From Stereum hirsutum FP-91666 SS1 (Eukaryota; Basidiomycota; Agaricomycetes; Russulales; Stereaceae), in contig NW_006763141.1 in the NCBI RefSeq assembly GCF_000264905.1, positions 1,634,283-1,698,282 on the forward strand: a stretch of DNA of 64,000 nt. Direction: 5' to 3'. Below are positions 23,288 through 34,800 of the stretch, piece after piece. The notes beneath the pieces are model-generated. The model was not told where the DNA came from. It saw nothing but the letters and a program-made list of their open reading frames with translations, and did no database searches. Position 1 is the first letter of the stretch; every line of letters starts with the position of its first letter. A program made the translations under genes and the position numbers.

Positions 23288-24187
23288 TCAACATCCACCC
23301 TCTTTTGGACAAGAAACAACCGGAACCGGAAACCCGACATGCTCCAAAAGATCCCACCGCACACAAGAGACACAATCCTACAAACAGTTCAGCACAAATA
23401 CGCACAACAAAGAGACTGAAATTATTAAGCGAGGACTGACCGCCAGATTGCTCAAGATAGTCGCGACGTCCTCCATTGTGGATATCATCTTTCTGAGGAC
23501 TGAGGGAGCTGAGAAGAGGCTCTCATCGAATGAGATAGCGAAGTATCTGGTGAGTTGGATGATCTCGCTGCATAATCGAGTGAGGTCAGTTCACGTGTGC
23601 CTGAGTGGTCGATATCTGGGAACGTAATGGTGTCACTTACGACGACGCCCTCTCAACAAGATCCACGAGCCACTGAAGATCACAACACCCGTCACGGTTG
23701 TACGACGCATCGAGGTACCACTCGACCATGGTCACGACCCTCATCGTCGCATCTCCTAGATCATATTTCGGATCGCCTTTCCAGTTGTCAATCTCCTCTA
23801 TACTTTCGATCTGAAAAGTCAGTAATCCGAGTCAGCATGCACAACGTCGCGAATATGGTAGGTGGTACGGACGATTTCATGCACGTGTCGTATGAGAGGA
23901 AGAACGGCGAGAATGTTCGCAGCAGCCTGTTCCAGTGATGCGAGCACTCCGAAAGAGATATCTCTCAAGGCATGGAGAGCATCGTCCACCGTAGCCTCCG
24001 ATGGAGTCAATGGAGAAGTAATAGCCCGGGGCAATCTCAAGGGACGATCGTAGTCCGTCACGGCCGAGCGGACGATCAGTATCCTCATTGGCATGGGGCG
24101 GGAAACCTGAGCGGGGCTTTTGAATAACGCGGGAGAGGGTATCCGTCCGAGAAGGATGGATAGCAACGTCCCATATTTGTGATACAT
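23288..24187 (-). CDS. Uncharacterised helical protein
   Basis: Four exons: 24187-23873, 23810-23641, 23567-23441 and 23377-23288; 233 aa. The splice sites are canonical (GTCCGT, GTAAGT and GTCAGT donors; CAG, CAG and TAG acceptors) and every phase fits. The chain is Leu/Ile/Ala-rich and mostly helical: a segment DDALHALRDISFGVLASLEQ, then ANILAVLPLIRHVHEIIESI, a central MVEWYLDASY, and RYFAISFDESLF near the C-terminus. The last exon has five Cys. I do not recognise the family. The start could also be one of the internal Met codons (MPM, near 24090). Helical N-terminal parts of fungal NLR or HeLo-like proteins look similar, but no specific motif supports that. Confidence 0.5.
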
Positions 24188-24713
24188 GCACTAAGTATTC
24201 GCTACTAGACTGACAAGCAGAGTTGCCGTGGGCGAGATGGTGGTGGTTGGGCTCCAGGGGCGACATCAGGACAATGGCTGGGTGCGCAACGTGGCAAGTG
24301 TTCCCAACTGGATTGGGGACCACCTATTTCTAAGTTGACGTTGATGACCCGGAGGTTAGGGTCCATCAAGAAATCCACAGACTACGTTGGTCGAATGGGT
24401 GTCAGAGCGAATCCTTACGTCACTGACACCAACGAAAGCTATTCGAGCTCCGCCTCAAAACTAGCCCCTAAGTTTGGCGCGCTGGCATCACAAAGTGTTC
24501 GTCTGGAATTCGTGTCAAACTCTTGCAAGCAAGACGTCCAACAACAGAAATTACGCTCTAATCTCGTTTAACGTAGAATCACACAACGATACACACAATC
24601 CACACAAATCAAACGAACCTAAACAGAGTCACAAACGCGTGTCACGAACAGTCCTACTCGTACTCGTACACAATCCCGTCAAATCAAAAATCAGCAGGAA
24701 ACGAGCCTCACGG
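24188..24713. other. Intergenic between two minus-strand genes
   Basis: Contains an A/C-rich stretch (about 24560-24650) with many ACACAA-type words and no coding sign. It presumably carries the 3' end of the gene on its right and the promoter of the one on its left. Confidence 0.45.
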
Positions 24714-26396
24714 TCACGGTCCTGATCCCTCCTTCACCCTCACACTAAGGACCCCGATCTCCACCACCGGTATATCCTCCTCGTCCTTCCCTCCCATACT
24801 ACCCATACCAACATTGACACCCTTGATAGCCCGTTTGCCCAACGCGACAGAATCGACCGTATCGCCCGACATCGTCCGTTCGTGGCCGTTTCCCGCTATC
24901 GACGACGTCCTCGAATGTGGATGGAGCGGCGATGGCATCGAGATCAAAACTGCGACCTGAACCGGCGCCGTCCCGTCCTTCTTCCCATGGCCATCCTCTT
25001 GTGTGCCCTCCGCCGTAGTGACCGGTGCATTTGCCGTCATTGCCGTCGATGCAGGTAAAGGAACAGTCTCAACCCTCCGCCTCGGCCTCCAGTACCCCAC
25101 GATACTAGAGAACGAAACGGTGCCCGTCGTAGCGGGCGCGTCGCCCATGAGCTCCCGGTGCGCGGAGAGCTGGGAGGCTGTCATTCCGGATGTGGGGCTT
25201 GAATTGTCGGCGGTGGTGGTGGATGTGAGGTATTGTGCAGAGAAGGGCTGTAGAGCGAAAAAAAAAAGGGAATTAGATGAGTTACCGATACGGAGAGCAT
25301 TGAGTGAGAGGATGCAATCGTGATGAAGGGGATGGGAGAGCTATGGGGTATCAGTCTCGGAGTGCGCAGAGGAGCTGCAGCGGTCGAGCTCCGACCACGG
25401 CGACAACGAGGCTGGGCTATGGACAGCGACAGAGTGGTGCAAAGAAGCAAAAAGCTCGTCCTGGGGTGCACCAGCGCTAGAAACTTCACAACCGCCACAG
25501 TCCCATCGCAGTGACCAGACCCCTGAGACATACACACCAGGACATGCTCTCCCGTCCGCCCGTACGAGATTCACAATGCCCCAAAATCGAAGAACTCGAA
25601 TCGAAACGCACCGTAATATCCCCCCACAACCCCATCGCCTTCTCCTTCTTCAACCCATCGCCCTCCTCCGACTCTCCCTCTGAATCCTGCTTCTCCAACT
25701 TATCGTCCTCAACCCATTTCTCATCCACCAGCGCGACCTCGTACATCTTTGGTTTTTCACCTAGGAGTAGGGCGCCGAGACCGCCTCTGCCTATTATTCC
25801 GACGCCAACCGTGTTAGTTGATGCTGACGAACTCGGAGTGTGAAGGGATGAAAGGCGCAGAAGGGATTTGAGTAGCGAAAGAGAACGGAAAAACGTACCA
25901 TTCCCGTCCGTAGGCGGGACATACGTCCCATTCGCAATAGCGGCAAGGATGGCGGCACGTTGACGCCGGCGGATGTGCATCGAGCGGAGGACGATCGTGC
26001 CGGAGACGGTTAGGAGGAGGACGAGGGTGGCTGTTCCGTGTGAAGTGTATAATTGTGTGGCGTAATTGGAGGGAGAGAAAGAGGGTATGAAAATGATTGT
26101 TAGCGATCATCAGATGCGAAAGAATGGTAAAAAGATTGGATGCGGAAGGGCAGGGTGGTGTGTGGAATGAAACGGTAGGGGTAGAGGGCGATGTGACTGG
26201 TGACGCGGGCGAGGCACAGGCGTTCCAGTACAGTGATCAAGCTGGACCGAAACGCACCAAGGAACGTATAGAGATACAACGACGAGCTGCCCGAAATTCC
26301 TCCACCACCTCCTCCATTATTATCGCTCGAGCTCGTCTGTGTCGCGCCGGGATCCGCGGTAGGTGTTTGGAGAGGGGGTGTAGTGAACGATGACAT
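24714..26396 (-). CDS. Single-pass membrane protein with Ser/Pro-rich cytosolic region
   Basis: Exons 26396-26258, 26030-25899 and 25790-25612, an uncertain exon ending near 25292, and 25247-24714. The N-terminus MSSFTTPPLQTP is Ser/Thr/Gly-rich. The first junction joins SLYLYTFL to ATLVLLLTVSGTIVLRS, giving one membrane helix at residues about 40-62, followed by the basic MHIRRRQR. LGEKPKMYEVALVDEKW follows (residues about 96-112), a motif shared by a common basidiomycete family of small single-pass proteins, then an acidic GESEEGDG stretch. The tail contains SFSSIVGYW and IPVVEIGVLSVRV. Exon 4 (about 25525-25292) fits in phase with both neighbours, but its translation is unusual, so this part is the least certain. 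Function unknown. Confidence 0.65.
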
Positions 26397-27239
26397 CGTC
26401 GGCCGTTCTAATCGGTGCTAGTGCTAGTGTTCGTGGTCGTGAGAATTCGTTACTGCTTGTCTCTCGAATGGATCGAGTATTGGATTTTGGCCTCGACGAC
26501 TGGAGTGAAGAAGGTGGTAGTCGTCAGGAGAGGGTGGATGGGTGGTGGTGGTAGTGAAGAGGAAAGAACCTGTTCGCGCGCGTCGAGTGAATAATGAAGA
26601 GGCGTAAGATCTGTCAGAGAGAAAGCGCAGTGTTCGAGGGAAAAGATGAGAGGGATTGAAGACAGGACGTGTGAGCTGATGCGCCCTGTAGGGTTATGGA
26701 ACGGGTGCAGAAAGCGCCAGGAGGGGAAATGGTGGAGCTATATATAGGTGGCGGAACGGAAGTGGCGAATCGAGAAGGAACTCGTGGGATGGAAGAGGAT
26801 GATTCGGGAAAGTGAGGGTTCGATTGGGAGGAGGGTGTATACATACAGGGAGGCGTGGCGATAGTGGGTACGAGGGATGACGGAGAGCTGATGACGCAGG
26901 AGATGTAAGAATGAATGACCGCAGTGCAGGGGGTGATCGTGTGCGGCATACCCGGGCGGGTGTGGAGAGCGTAGAGGTTCGAACGCAACGTTGAAACACG
27001 CACCTTTCACTTTATGATCCTATAAACGATCTAGTCTGAACTTGGTATGGTGGTACAACTCCTTGTCGACGTCAACGTCGAGCTTTAGAGCGAGCAAGCA
27101 GGAAAAGGAGGTCTACAAGGATGAAATGGGAAAGGGGTGAGTAAGCGACGTTAACGCCAACAGGCTTTGTACCTGTCTACGACGAAAATAGGAGGAATTG
27201 CACAGGAAAGCGCAGGCATCACTTGCCACCAACAAATGT
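26397..27239. other. Intergenic upstream of the single-pass membrane gene
   Basis: No supported gene. Minus-strand frames at 27010-26614 overlap in three phases and look like a by-product of pyrimidine-rich composition. The part nearest 26396 should hold the promoter and 5' UTR of the membrane-protein gene. Confidence 0.45.
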
Positions 27240-27700
27240 CAGCGCACAGCAAACTTACAGTACAGAGAACAGCTCTTGGTAGCGCTGGGGACCTGAGACC
27301 GAGCTCGAAGGCTGAGACGACCGACTTCGTTTCGTCACTGGATATCCGTAATATCGATCCTGGCTCTGGATCTGTGGACGGGACAAGTGACAAGACGCAG
27401 TCTCCTAGGAGTTGTCGAAAGATAAGAGAAATCTGAGAGAGAAAGATGGTCACAAGCAAGAAAGACGGGTGGCCCAATCGTCTCTCATCGTGGCCCACGC
27501 GCTCGAGAGCTCCGATGAGCCCGATCACGATCCCGCCGGCTTCGTTCTCGGGTTGCCAAGACCCAGAGCCAAGATTCGGGACCACTTTTGGGGCGGAGTT
27601 CAAAATGTTTGGCTGTGCCGAAAATGCGACAGCGCGCCTTTTTGTTTCCCCTCCCTCTTGCTTTCGTGTCTCTTTTCTTAGAGCTGTGGACTACTCGATC
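27240..27700 (+). repeat. Dispersed repeat, copy 1 (most complete)
   Basis: A tract of about 430 bp that recurs at 39150-39600 and 44100-44450, with a short piece at 40180-40290, always in the same orientation. Landmarks in order are GGGACCTGAGACC, TTCGTCACTGGATATCCGTA, GACAAGTGACAAGACGCAGT, GCTCGAGAGC, GATGAGCCCGAT(C/G)ACGATCC, CGGCTTxGxxxxGGGTTGCC, GCGCGCCTTTTxGTTTC and CTCCCTC(T/C)TGCTTTCGTG. On the minus strand copies 1 and 2 share an open stretch AGGIVIGLIGALER that could be the relic of a membrane helix. No transposon gene or terminal repeat was seen. Confidence 0.7.
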
Positions 27701-28575
27701 GCTCTTTCATGCTCCCTCTCTATTCCGTGGCTTGTAATGTGCAGACACTTGCTTGACACTCGCATCCAAGCCACGCTCTCGTCTTTCTCTCCGTGAACAT
27801 GCACTTCAAGTCGTCTAGCGCGTACGTTCGTTTCTCCGCAGGCCACGATACGTATAGGTCAATACTCCATTCAATATAGAGTGCTAACCTCTGCTGAATT
27901 TGTGGAATTGAGATAGCGAGAACGCACTCTTGACAGTACGTGCTGCCGTCACACAAGAACGCCGGGCTTTTTGCTCGGTCTGCAACCTTGATCATTCGTC
28001 TGGAATGCCGTCAATGTGACTTGCGTGACCTCTCTTGTTCTCGACGTCGATGACGAATGTTGCTTTTCGATGTGCTGCGTTCGCTGTTCATGGTGTATCC
28101 GATGACAGTTGCGTTCTGGAGACCACATCTAGCGCTCTTGTACCATCAAGCACCTGTCAATAAAGGCGGAGGTGCCCCTCCTGAAGCCACAGACCCCATA
28201 GGTCCTCTGCTTTCGTCTCCTTTTTAATCTTTGAACGTTCCGTGGTCGAGGATGCGCATTCATTGTCTTTGACGCAGTCAGACAATTGTTATCTAGCCAC
28301 CATTTTACAACTAGCCCTCAAATGACAATCCTTTCTGTGAGATTACCCATGAATCATCGCAGTGTTCACTGGCGGCATTCGTCACGAGCAATATCGAGAA
28401 CGTCACGTATTCCTCTCATTTCGTCTGATGCCCCGTGATAAGCTTCTTTCAGGGAATACTCTGCTTGTGGCATTTTTTCGGACCGGAACTGTCATCGTCG
28501 CTACTCCAGCGGTGATTTTCGCAAGCCAGATAAAGTGTATACAAACATGCAGGAAACAGCCGCCACGATCCATCG
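27701..28575. other. Intergenic, nothing recognised
   Basis: Short frames only. It follows repeat copy 1 and ends at the 3' end of the AAA+ ATPase gene, so it probably includes that gene's downstream region. Confidence 0.45.
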
Positions 28576-30883
28576 TCATGGAGTAATTTTTGTAGAATTT
28601 TCAGCATCCTTCTCGTTGCCAGAACGGCTCGTCCATTGCTGTAGAACTTTGAGAACTACGTTGATGTTCTCTATGGTGATCTGGGCCGCTCCTCGTGCGA
28701 GAGATACGGTTTGCGCACTGCTGAAGGCGTTTTTGATCTGTTTATGAGGTCAGCAACCTATCTGTTTGACCCCAGTTGAAACGCTCCCACCTGACGGCCG
28801 TTTATGGGATGTTCTGCCAGCTGGTTAGCTTCGGAATCTGTGATGCTCACTTGAGCACGCTCGAAGAATGTCTTCCATATCTTCTTTCGCGCTTCGAAGT
28901 CAAGGTCGGGGTATTGAACCGAAAAATGAATACGACCTTTCAATGCAGAGACGTCGTATAAGTATCAGTCCTTCTCACGTGGAGCATAACACGTACTCTC
29001 GAAAGCGCCGTCGCAGTTCTGGGCCATATTGGTGGTGAGAATCATGATTCCCTTGTAGTACTCCAGTTGGCGCAGAAAAATAGCGACGAGGGAGTTCCGA
29101 GTGATATCCAGGGTGCTGCGTTGCTGCAGAAATACATCTGCCTCGTCTAGTAGCAGCACCGCATCCCACGTTTGAGCAAGCTGTAGTGCCCGTAGCAATC
29201 GTGCCTCGACGTGTTCCGGGGTCGTTCCCAACTCTCCCGCGCTGACAACATACAACGGCTTGTGTGTGACCTCGGCGACCGCTTCTGCTGTCAGTGTTTT
29301 CCCACATCCAGGACTTCCCGCAAGCAGGCCAATCAATCCCTTCCCCTTTCCCCGGATAATATCGTCGAAATTGGCATGCTCACGAGAGGCATGATATTTC
29401 ACGAGACCGTGAATGAGCGTCTTTCTCTCGTGCTCGAGAACGAGAAGGTCGAACGCATCATCATTCCAAATGACCTTCTCAAGTCGAGACATCGAAAATC
29501 CACCTGGGCAGATGTTAGCGATCAGATATATGGCACATTGTTTCCCATGAAAGCAACACTCACCCCAGAACTTCTCGTTGAAGGCAAACCCAAGAACGAT
29601 AGGGGAGCATATTGAGTACTCGGCATCAGAGAGACTATCCTCAGAGAGGGGTTTGACAACCTCTGGGTTGTACGAGCATTCTGGGTTGAATTGCTTGAAG
29701 GCCAAGGGACTGATCATTACGCGTCCTGAAGACTATCAGATCGCATATTTTTCAAACGTGGCTTTGTCAAATACTTGTAGCCGCGAACGAGGAGATTACT
29801 CACGTAGGACTTCTCTGTGGAAACGTTTCCCAACGACTCCTTTTCACGAATGGCGTATCCGCTGAATTCATGGTAGGTGTGCGTTTCCAAACGTGCACGC
29901 CGCATGCCTCGCTCTACTGCCATATTATAAATGTTTTCATGGTCGGCGTGAAGGCTCAGCGGAAATGCCGAAAGAGTCGTAATGCTCCGCGAGCCTCGAT
30001 ATCCCATGATCTGTAAATTGACTCGCGCAACTCCAAAGAGAGAGCCGTCATTGTGTATGATGTCGCAATTCAAGCCGAAGTAAGGGACGCCTTGTTCCGT
30101 TTTGCCGTACACTCCGTCGCGAAAGAGTAGAATTCGAGACTCCTCGGTTTCGGAGTGGTAGTTGAACACGAGCGTGTTAGGCTTGAATAGGGCCCAAAGC
30201 AGCTCGTACGCTATTTCTTTCTTCTCCAAAGATGCCTCCAGTTCACGAATGCTAGTACCTTCGTCAACCTCGACGAGGTGAAGGGCGCTCTTGATGTCGT
30301 ATATGAACGCCTCATCCTTATCCGCGCTACCTTCTTCGCTCCGCAGAGCCTCCCGGAGGGCATCATAGGAGTGAAATAGGAATTTTGGTGAGATACGACT
30401 GTGTCCCTGAGTGAAATGTAGGTGATCAGATCAGACAAGTCCCACAATACAACCCTATACGTGCCACTCCCCAGTAATGTTGAACTCACTTTGCTTAGCG
30501 AGCAGCCCTCTACGTCGTCATTGATTCCGAGTAAAAGATCGAGTAACTTTTTGCTTTCTATCTCGATCTGGGTTTCATCGTATCGTCCGCGCTCATCGAT
30601 CACCCGCTTGACGACGAGCGCATATCTTCCCTTGGTCCTGTCACGTTTGGGTTTGTTGCTTTTACGAAGCTGGTGTGACATGCTCCGCCTATAGAACTGT
30701 TAGTTCCAGTACCGGTCGCTGACAGTAGCGTTGCAAACGTACACATCCCAGCTAAAGGTGGAGCCACCAATCAGTGATCATAGAGAATACAATCCGCATT
30801 GAGACTGACTAGAGATCATAGCGTCCTATACGCTTCTTGAGAATATCTTCGACAGGAGGGTTCGGCGCTTCTTCGCCCGCCAT
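28576..30883 (-). CDS. AAA+ ATPase with DUF7025-like N-terminal domain
   Basis: Core exons: 30688-30490, 30406-29804, 29732-29564, 29503-28997, 28936-28791 and 28737-28576. Two upstream exons (30883-30810 and a 9-bp exon 30751-30743) extend the frame to MAGEEAPNPPVEDIL. If they are not used, translation starts at 30681 (592 instead of 622 aa). Residues about 90-330 form the N-terminal domain with FKPNTLVFNY, LNCDIIHNDG and RVMISPLAF, as in fungal DUF7025 proteins. The ATPase follows: Walker A GSPGCGKT (about 414-421), Walker B VLLLDEADVF (about 467-476), sensor-1-like LTTNM, and ESRIHFSVQYPDLD, whose Arg is in the position of the finger region. All key residues are present. The substrate is unknown; relatives are proposed remodelling ATPases. 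It is transcribed away from the NLR gene, about 950 bp apart. Confidence 0.83.
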
Positions 30884-31833
30884 TAGATCCTTTCAACGAG
30901 TAGAAGCGTCAGATAGATTGTATGAAGAGAGACTGACTGAGGATAAATCGGCCGTGACGAAACCTTTGAATATATACTGACAGATTCGGAGATTCTGCGG
31001 TATTGTCATCTTATGCATCAGCAAGACTGCGCAAAGTTCCATCAGAGTCTATCTTTGTAGGGACAGCACCGCCCAAAAAATTGCTGATACGAGGAAACCA
31101 GCTCTCTTACCTGTGTCCTTGGGTGCTGATAATATTAGTTTCTAAGGGAAGGCCACGGAAATTTCTGAACTCCGATGCTTCAGTGCTCCGGTATATCTGA
31201 CCTCCGTCGAGCAGGGATGAATGTGACCTAGGCTCAAGCGATGCCACACAGTATCTGGACGCTTGAATGTTCGCATGCCATCTAATGTTAGCTTCACACG
31301 TTCCCGCTATGAGGGTCTCGTGTGCGCCCAAACGTATTACTGCGCGATTGAATGGTATAGCACAAATTATTCCAACTATTAGACATAATCAATCTCGGAA
31401 TACTTGGTCGTTGTATCTTTAGCTTTCCACTCCTTCACAAATTGTTAAAGCCAACATTCTGTATTTTATTCTTGATGCCCGCCATTGGGCCGAGCTATAT
31501 GGGCCTTGAAGAACGATGCATAATCACACGTCCCCAATACTGTATCATCCCGTAAGTGTCCTCAGACGCTGATGGAACGACTTTGGGTTGAATCCACGGT
31601 TGATGCGAGCGGCTATGCGAGCGGCTCCCTGTGCATGATATCAGGATGATCAATCTATCGCCGGAGAAGCATGTGTCCATCCCGACAATGGTCTTATTTT
31701 GGTCGTCTCGTACTTCAGATAAACTCTGGTGAGCGGGAGACGATGTATCGCAAGCATCCCCAACCCCAGAAGCTCATATCTCTATCACTTTTTCCCTGAC
31801 CTGAGTTCACCTTTCATCGTGCAATCTCCTCCT
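30884..31833. promoter_or_regulatory. Divergent promoter region between AAA+ ATPase and NLR
   Basis: About 950 bp without a supported gene, between the start codons of two genes read in opposite directions. It should contain both promoters. No TATA box or other site could be assigned with confidence. Confidence 0.45.
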
Positions 31834-34800
31834 ATGCTTCCCAACGCTGATCACGAGGAGACTCATCTGGACGCTTTCAGCTCTGCCTTGGTCGACTTCA
31901 TAAACAGTCTTCCAAAAGGCAAAGGAAAACGTGACTTCATCGATCAATGCAGAGTTGTAGGACCTGCATACACCTTGTTGGAACATGATCGGATACAGTC
32001 TCGGATCGAAGCAGATGTTCAGGCGAGGAAAAAGCTCAGTAATCCTGTGCAAAAAGCCTTTTTGCGCATCTCGAAGGCACTCTTAGCATACAGCTCGTTC
32101 CTGGATCAAATAGGTCAGCTCACGCCAATACTTCACCCTTGAAATTATTGACGATATATTTGGGTAGCTTCCTCGGGACCAATGCCAGTGAGTATAGTCT
32201 GGGGAGCCGTGAAGCTCGTTTTACAGGTCAGCTATCGCATACTTACGATCACTATTCAACACTGATTGAGTAACTTGTTTTCACAAAAAGTGCGTAGAAA
32301 AGCAACATCAACTAGCGGAAACCATGGGAGAGCACCTTAGTACTGTTGCGGAACAGATCGAACGGATCCCGGCATTTGATAGACTATATTGTCGCTCGCA
32401 TCGGATGCAGCAGATCTTCCTTCAATCATATAAAAACATAATCACGTTCTGGCATCGTGTGAGCAAAGAGTGTGGTCGATCTGGTCAGTATCTATGCTTC
32501 TACGACCTATTGATGACGCTCCTGACCTTAATTTTTGTTTAGCTCTCGAAAGAGCGAAGACGACCTTCTCTGCTAAGTCACCTTCCGATAAAATCCTCGA
32601 GATCGTGGCGGAACTACGGAAAGATGTAGACAAAATTCAAGAGGAGGCATCTCTTTGCCGAGGAAGAACGCTTGAGGAAATACGTCAGGTGAATGAAAAG
32701 GAGCAGGCAGCTGCCCGGGACCACAGAGAGTGGGAGACGCAACGACACGCAGAGAAAGAAAATCGAGATGACGGTATATTCAAATCCTCATTTCCTGTCC
32801 AACAAGCATCTAACTGTGTTCTAGACGATCTCAGATCCATCATCCGGAACCAGCTCCTTGAGACGATCAAAAGGGAAGACGCAGACAATCTGGCACGTTT
32901 TGAAACATTACGACAAGAACATCAAACAGGGACATGCACCTGGCTCACCGAGGATTCGCAATACATCGAATGGATGATGTCAACAACGCCTCAGTCGAAT
33001 ATGCTCTGCATCAATGGACCTCCCGGATACGGAAAGTCGGTATTGACCCAATTTGCGATCAAGGACATCACGACGCGGTATCCCGAAGCCCCAGTCGCAT
33101 ATTACTTTTGTCAATTCTCTCACCCGTGCGACGATGAGATGAAGCTTTTGCGTATGCTCGCCAAGCAACTATTTTCAGCCTACTCTCGTCGCAGGATACG
33201 TATCGAGCGCGACTTTCGCCGTAGAATCGAGGAGGCCCTCGATGCCGGATCACAGAAATTGGTTGTCATCGTGAAGGAACTTGTCGTTACGCTCGCGCCG
33301 GCATATTTGTTCATCGATGGAATCGACGAAGCGGAGAACCCTGGACCACTTCTACGCGTCGTGAGCTCGTTGATGCGCCTGTGCGACACCGTCCCGGATT
33401 GCATCCGCCTCTGGTGTGCAAGGCGACAGCACAAGGATATCATCCATCCCACCAACTCCACCCATCTTTCAGACCGCGTCCATCTTTCAATCGATCTTGG
33501 AACGCGCATCAATGACGATGTCAAGCGCTTTCTCGAGAGCAGGTTTACTTCGCTCCAGGATAGGCTCTCGAGCTACGAAACCGAAGGTCTTGACCTGGAT
33601 AGCAAGCTTCGTCTTGCCGTAGCTCGCATGCAATTGACCGACAAGGCACAGGGTAACTTCCTTTGGGCCAAGCTCATGACGGAGAGCTTCGACTCCGATG
33701 AGACGAATACTACCATGATCACCAAGGGTCTAGTACAGGAGAGCGAGTCTAGTCTTCCTCAGGACATAGAGTCACTTTATGTAGACTTATTCCTCAGGAT
33801 CAAGAAAGAGGACCGAAGAGTCGCAGTGTACGTTCGCTTGCTTCAGCTAACAACATCGCTTCTAACATTATATCTGTACATTAGGAAGGTTATCTCGTTG
33901 ATGGCATTTGCACGACGAGTTCTCAGCATTCAGGAGTTGCAGGAAATCTCGTCGTTGTTGATGTCCCAGGGGAAAAACAAGGAGAGCGAAGGAGAACGTC
34001 TGCGGAAACTACGTCCACAGGCCTTCGTCGCTAGATACACTCCCATACACCTCGTACAAGTCCAAACACCGACTTCGGATTCTGCTCCATCGCCGGAGAC
34101 GTGTCGCTTCGTCCACGCGAGCGTCCTCGACTTCCTCAAGACAAGACCTCGAAACGGACCTGCGCCTTCTGACGCTGATGAAAAGGCGAAAGAAGCTCAC
34201 TCGTTCTTCTCCCAAGTCACTCGACACACAATTGCCGACGCTTGTCTTCTCTATCTTTCTCGCCCGGTTTACTCGCACTTGCTCTGCAAGAAAAGTCAAA
34301 AGGACGATGTCAAACGGTGGCTTGACAAAGACAAGAACTCGGTCGACACCCATCATTTTGCGCTATACGCGGCGAAATACTGGGATAAGCATCTGGAGGC
34401 TGACGACGTCCTGACCTACGCAACGTCCAGGAAGGACGACATTCGTCTACGCGTCAAGAGCTTTATGTCCAGTCCAAACTTTCAGACATGCATGCAGATG
34501 CAAATGCTGTGGGTGGATGGGAAATTCGACGTTTGGTATGTTAGAGGGGAGCCTAGCCTTCTTCGATCCATGCCAAGATGGCTAATGGTCGAAGAGACGG
34601 ACCATGGAGTGCGTCGCCCCCTTGCATCCAAATACCTCGTCGACTTCCGGCAACTGCTTCACGACTGGCAGAACTTCCTTAGCTGTGGAGGCTGTCACGG
34701 AGAACATATCCCGGAATGCAAATTCCTTCCATACCTGGGGGAGATAGATCGTATTTGGTGGGGCTCGCTGGGGAAGGATAACTTCTTCTCTGAGTTCGCC

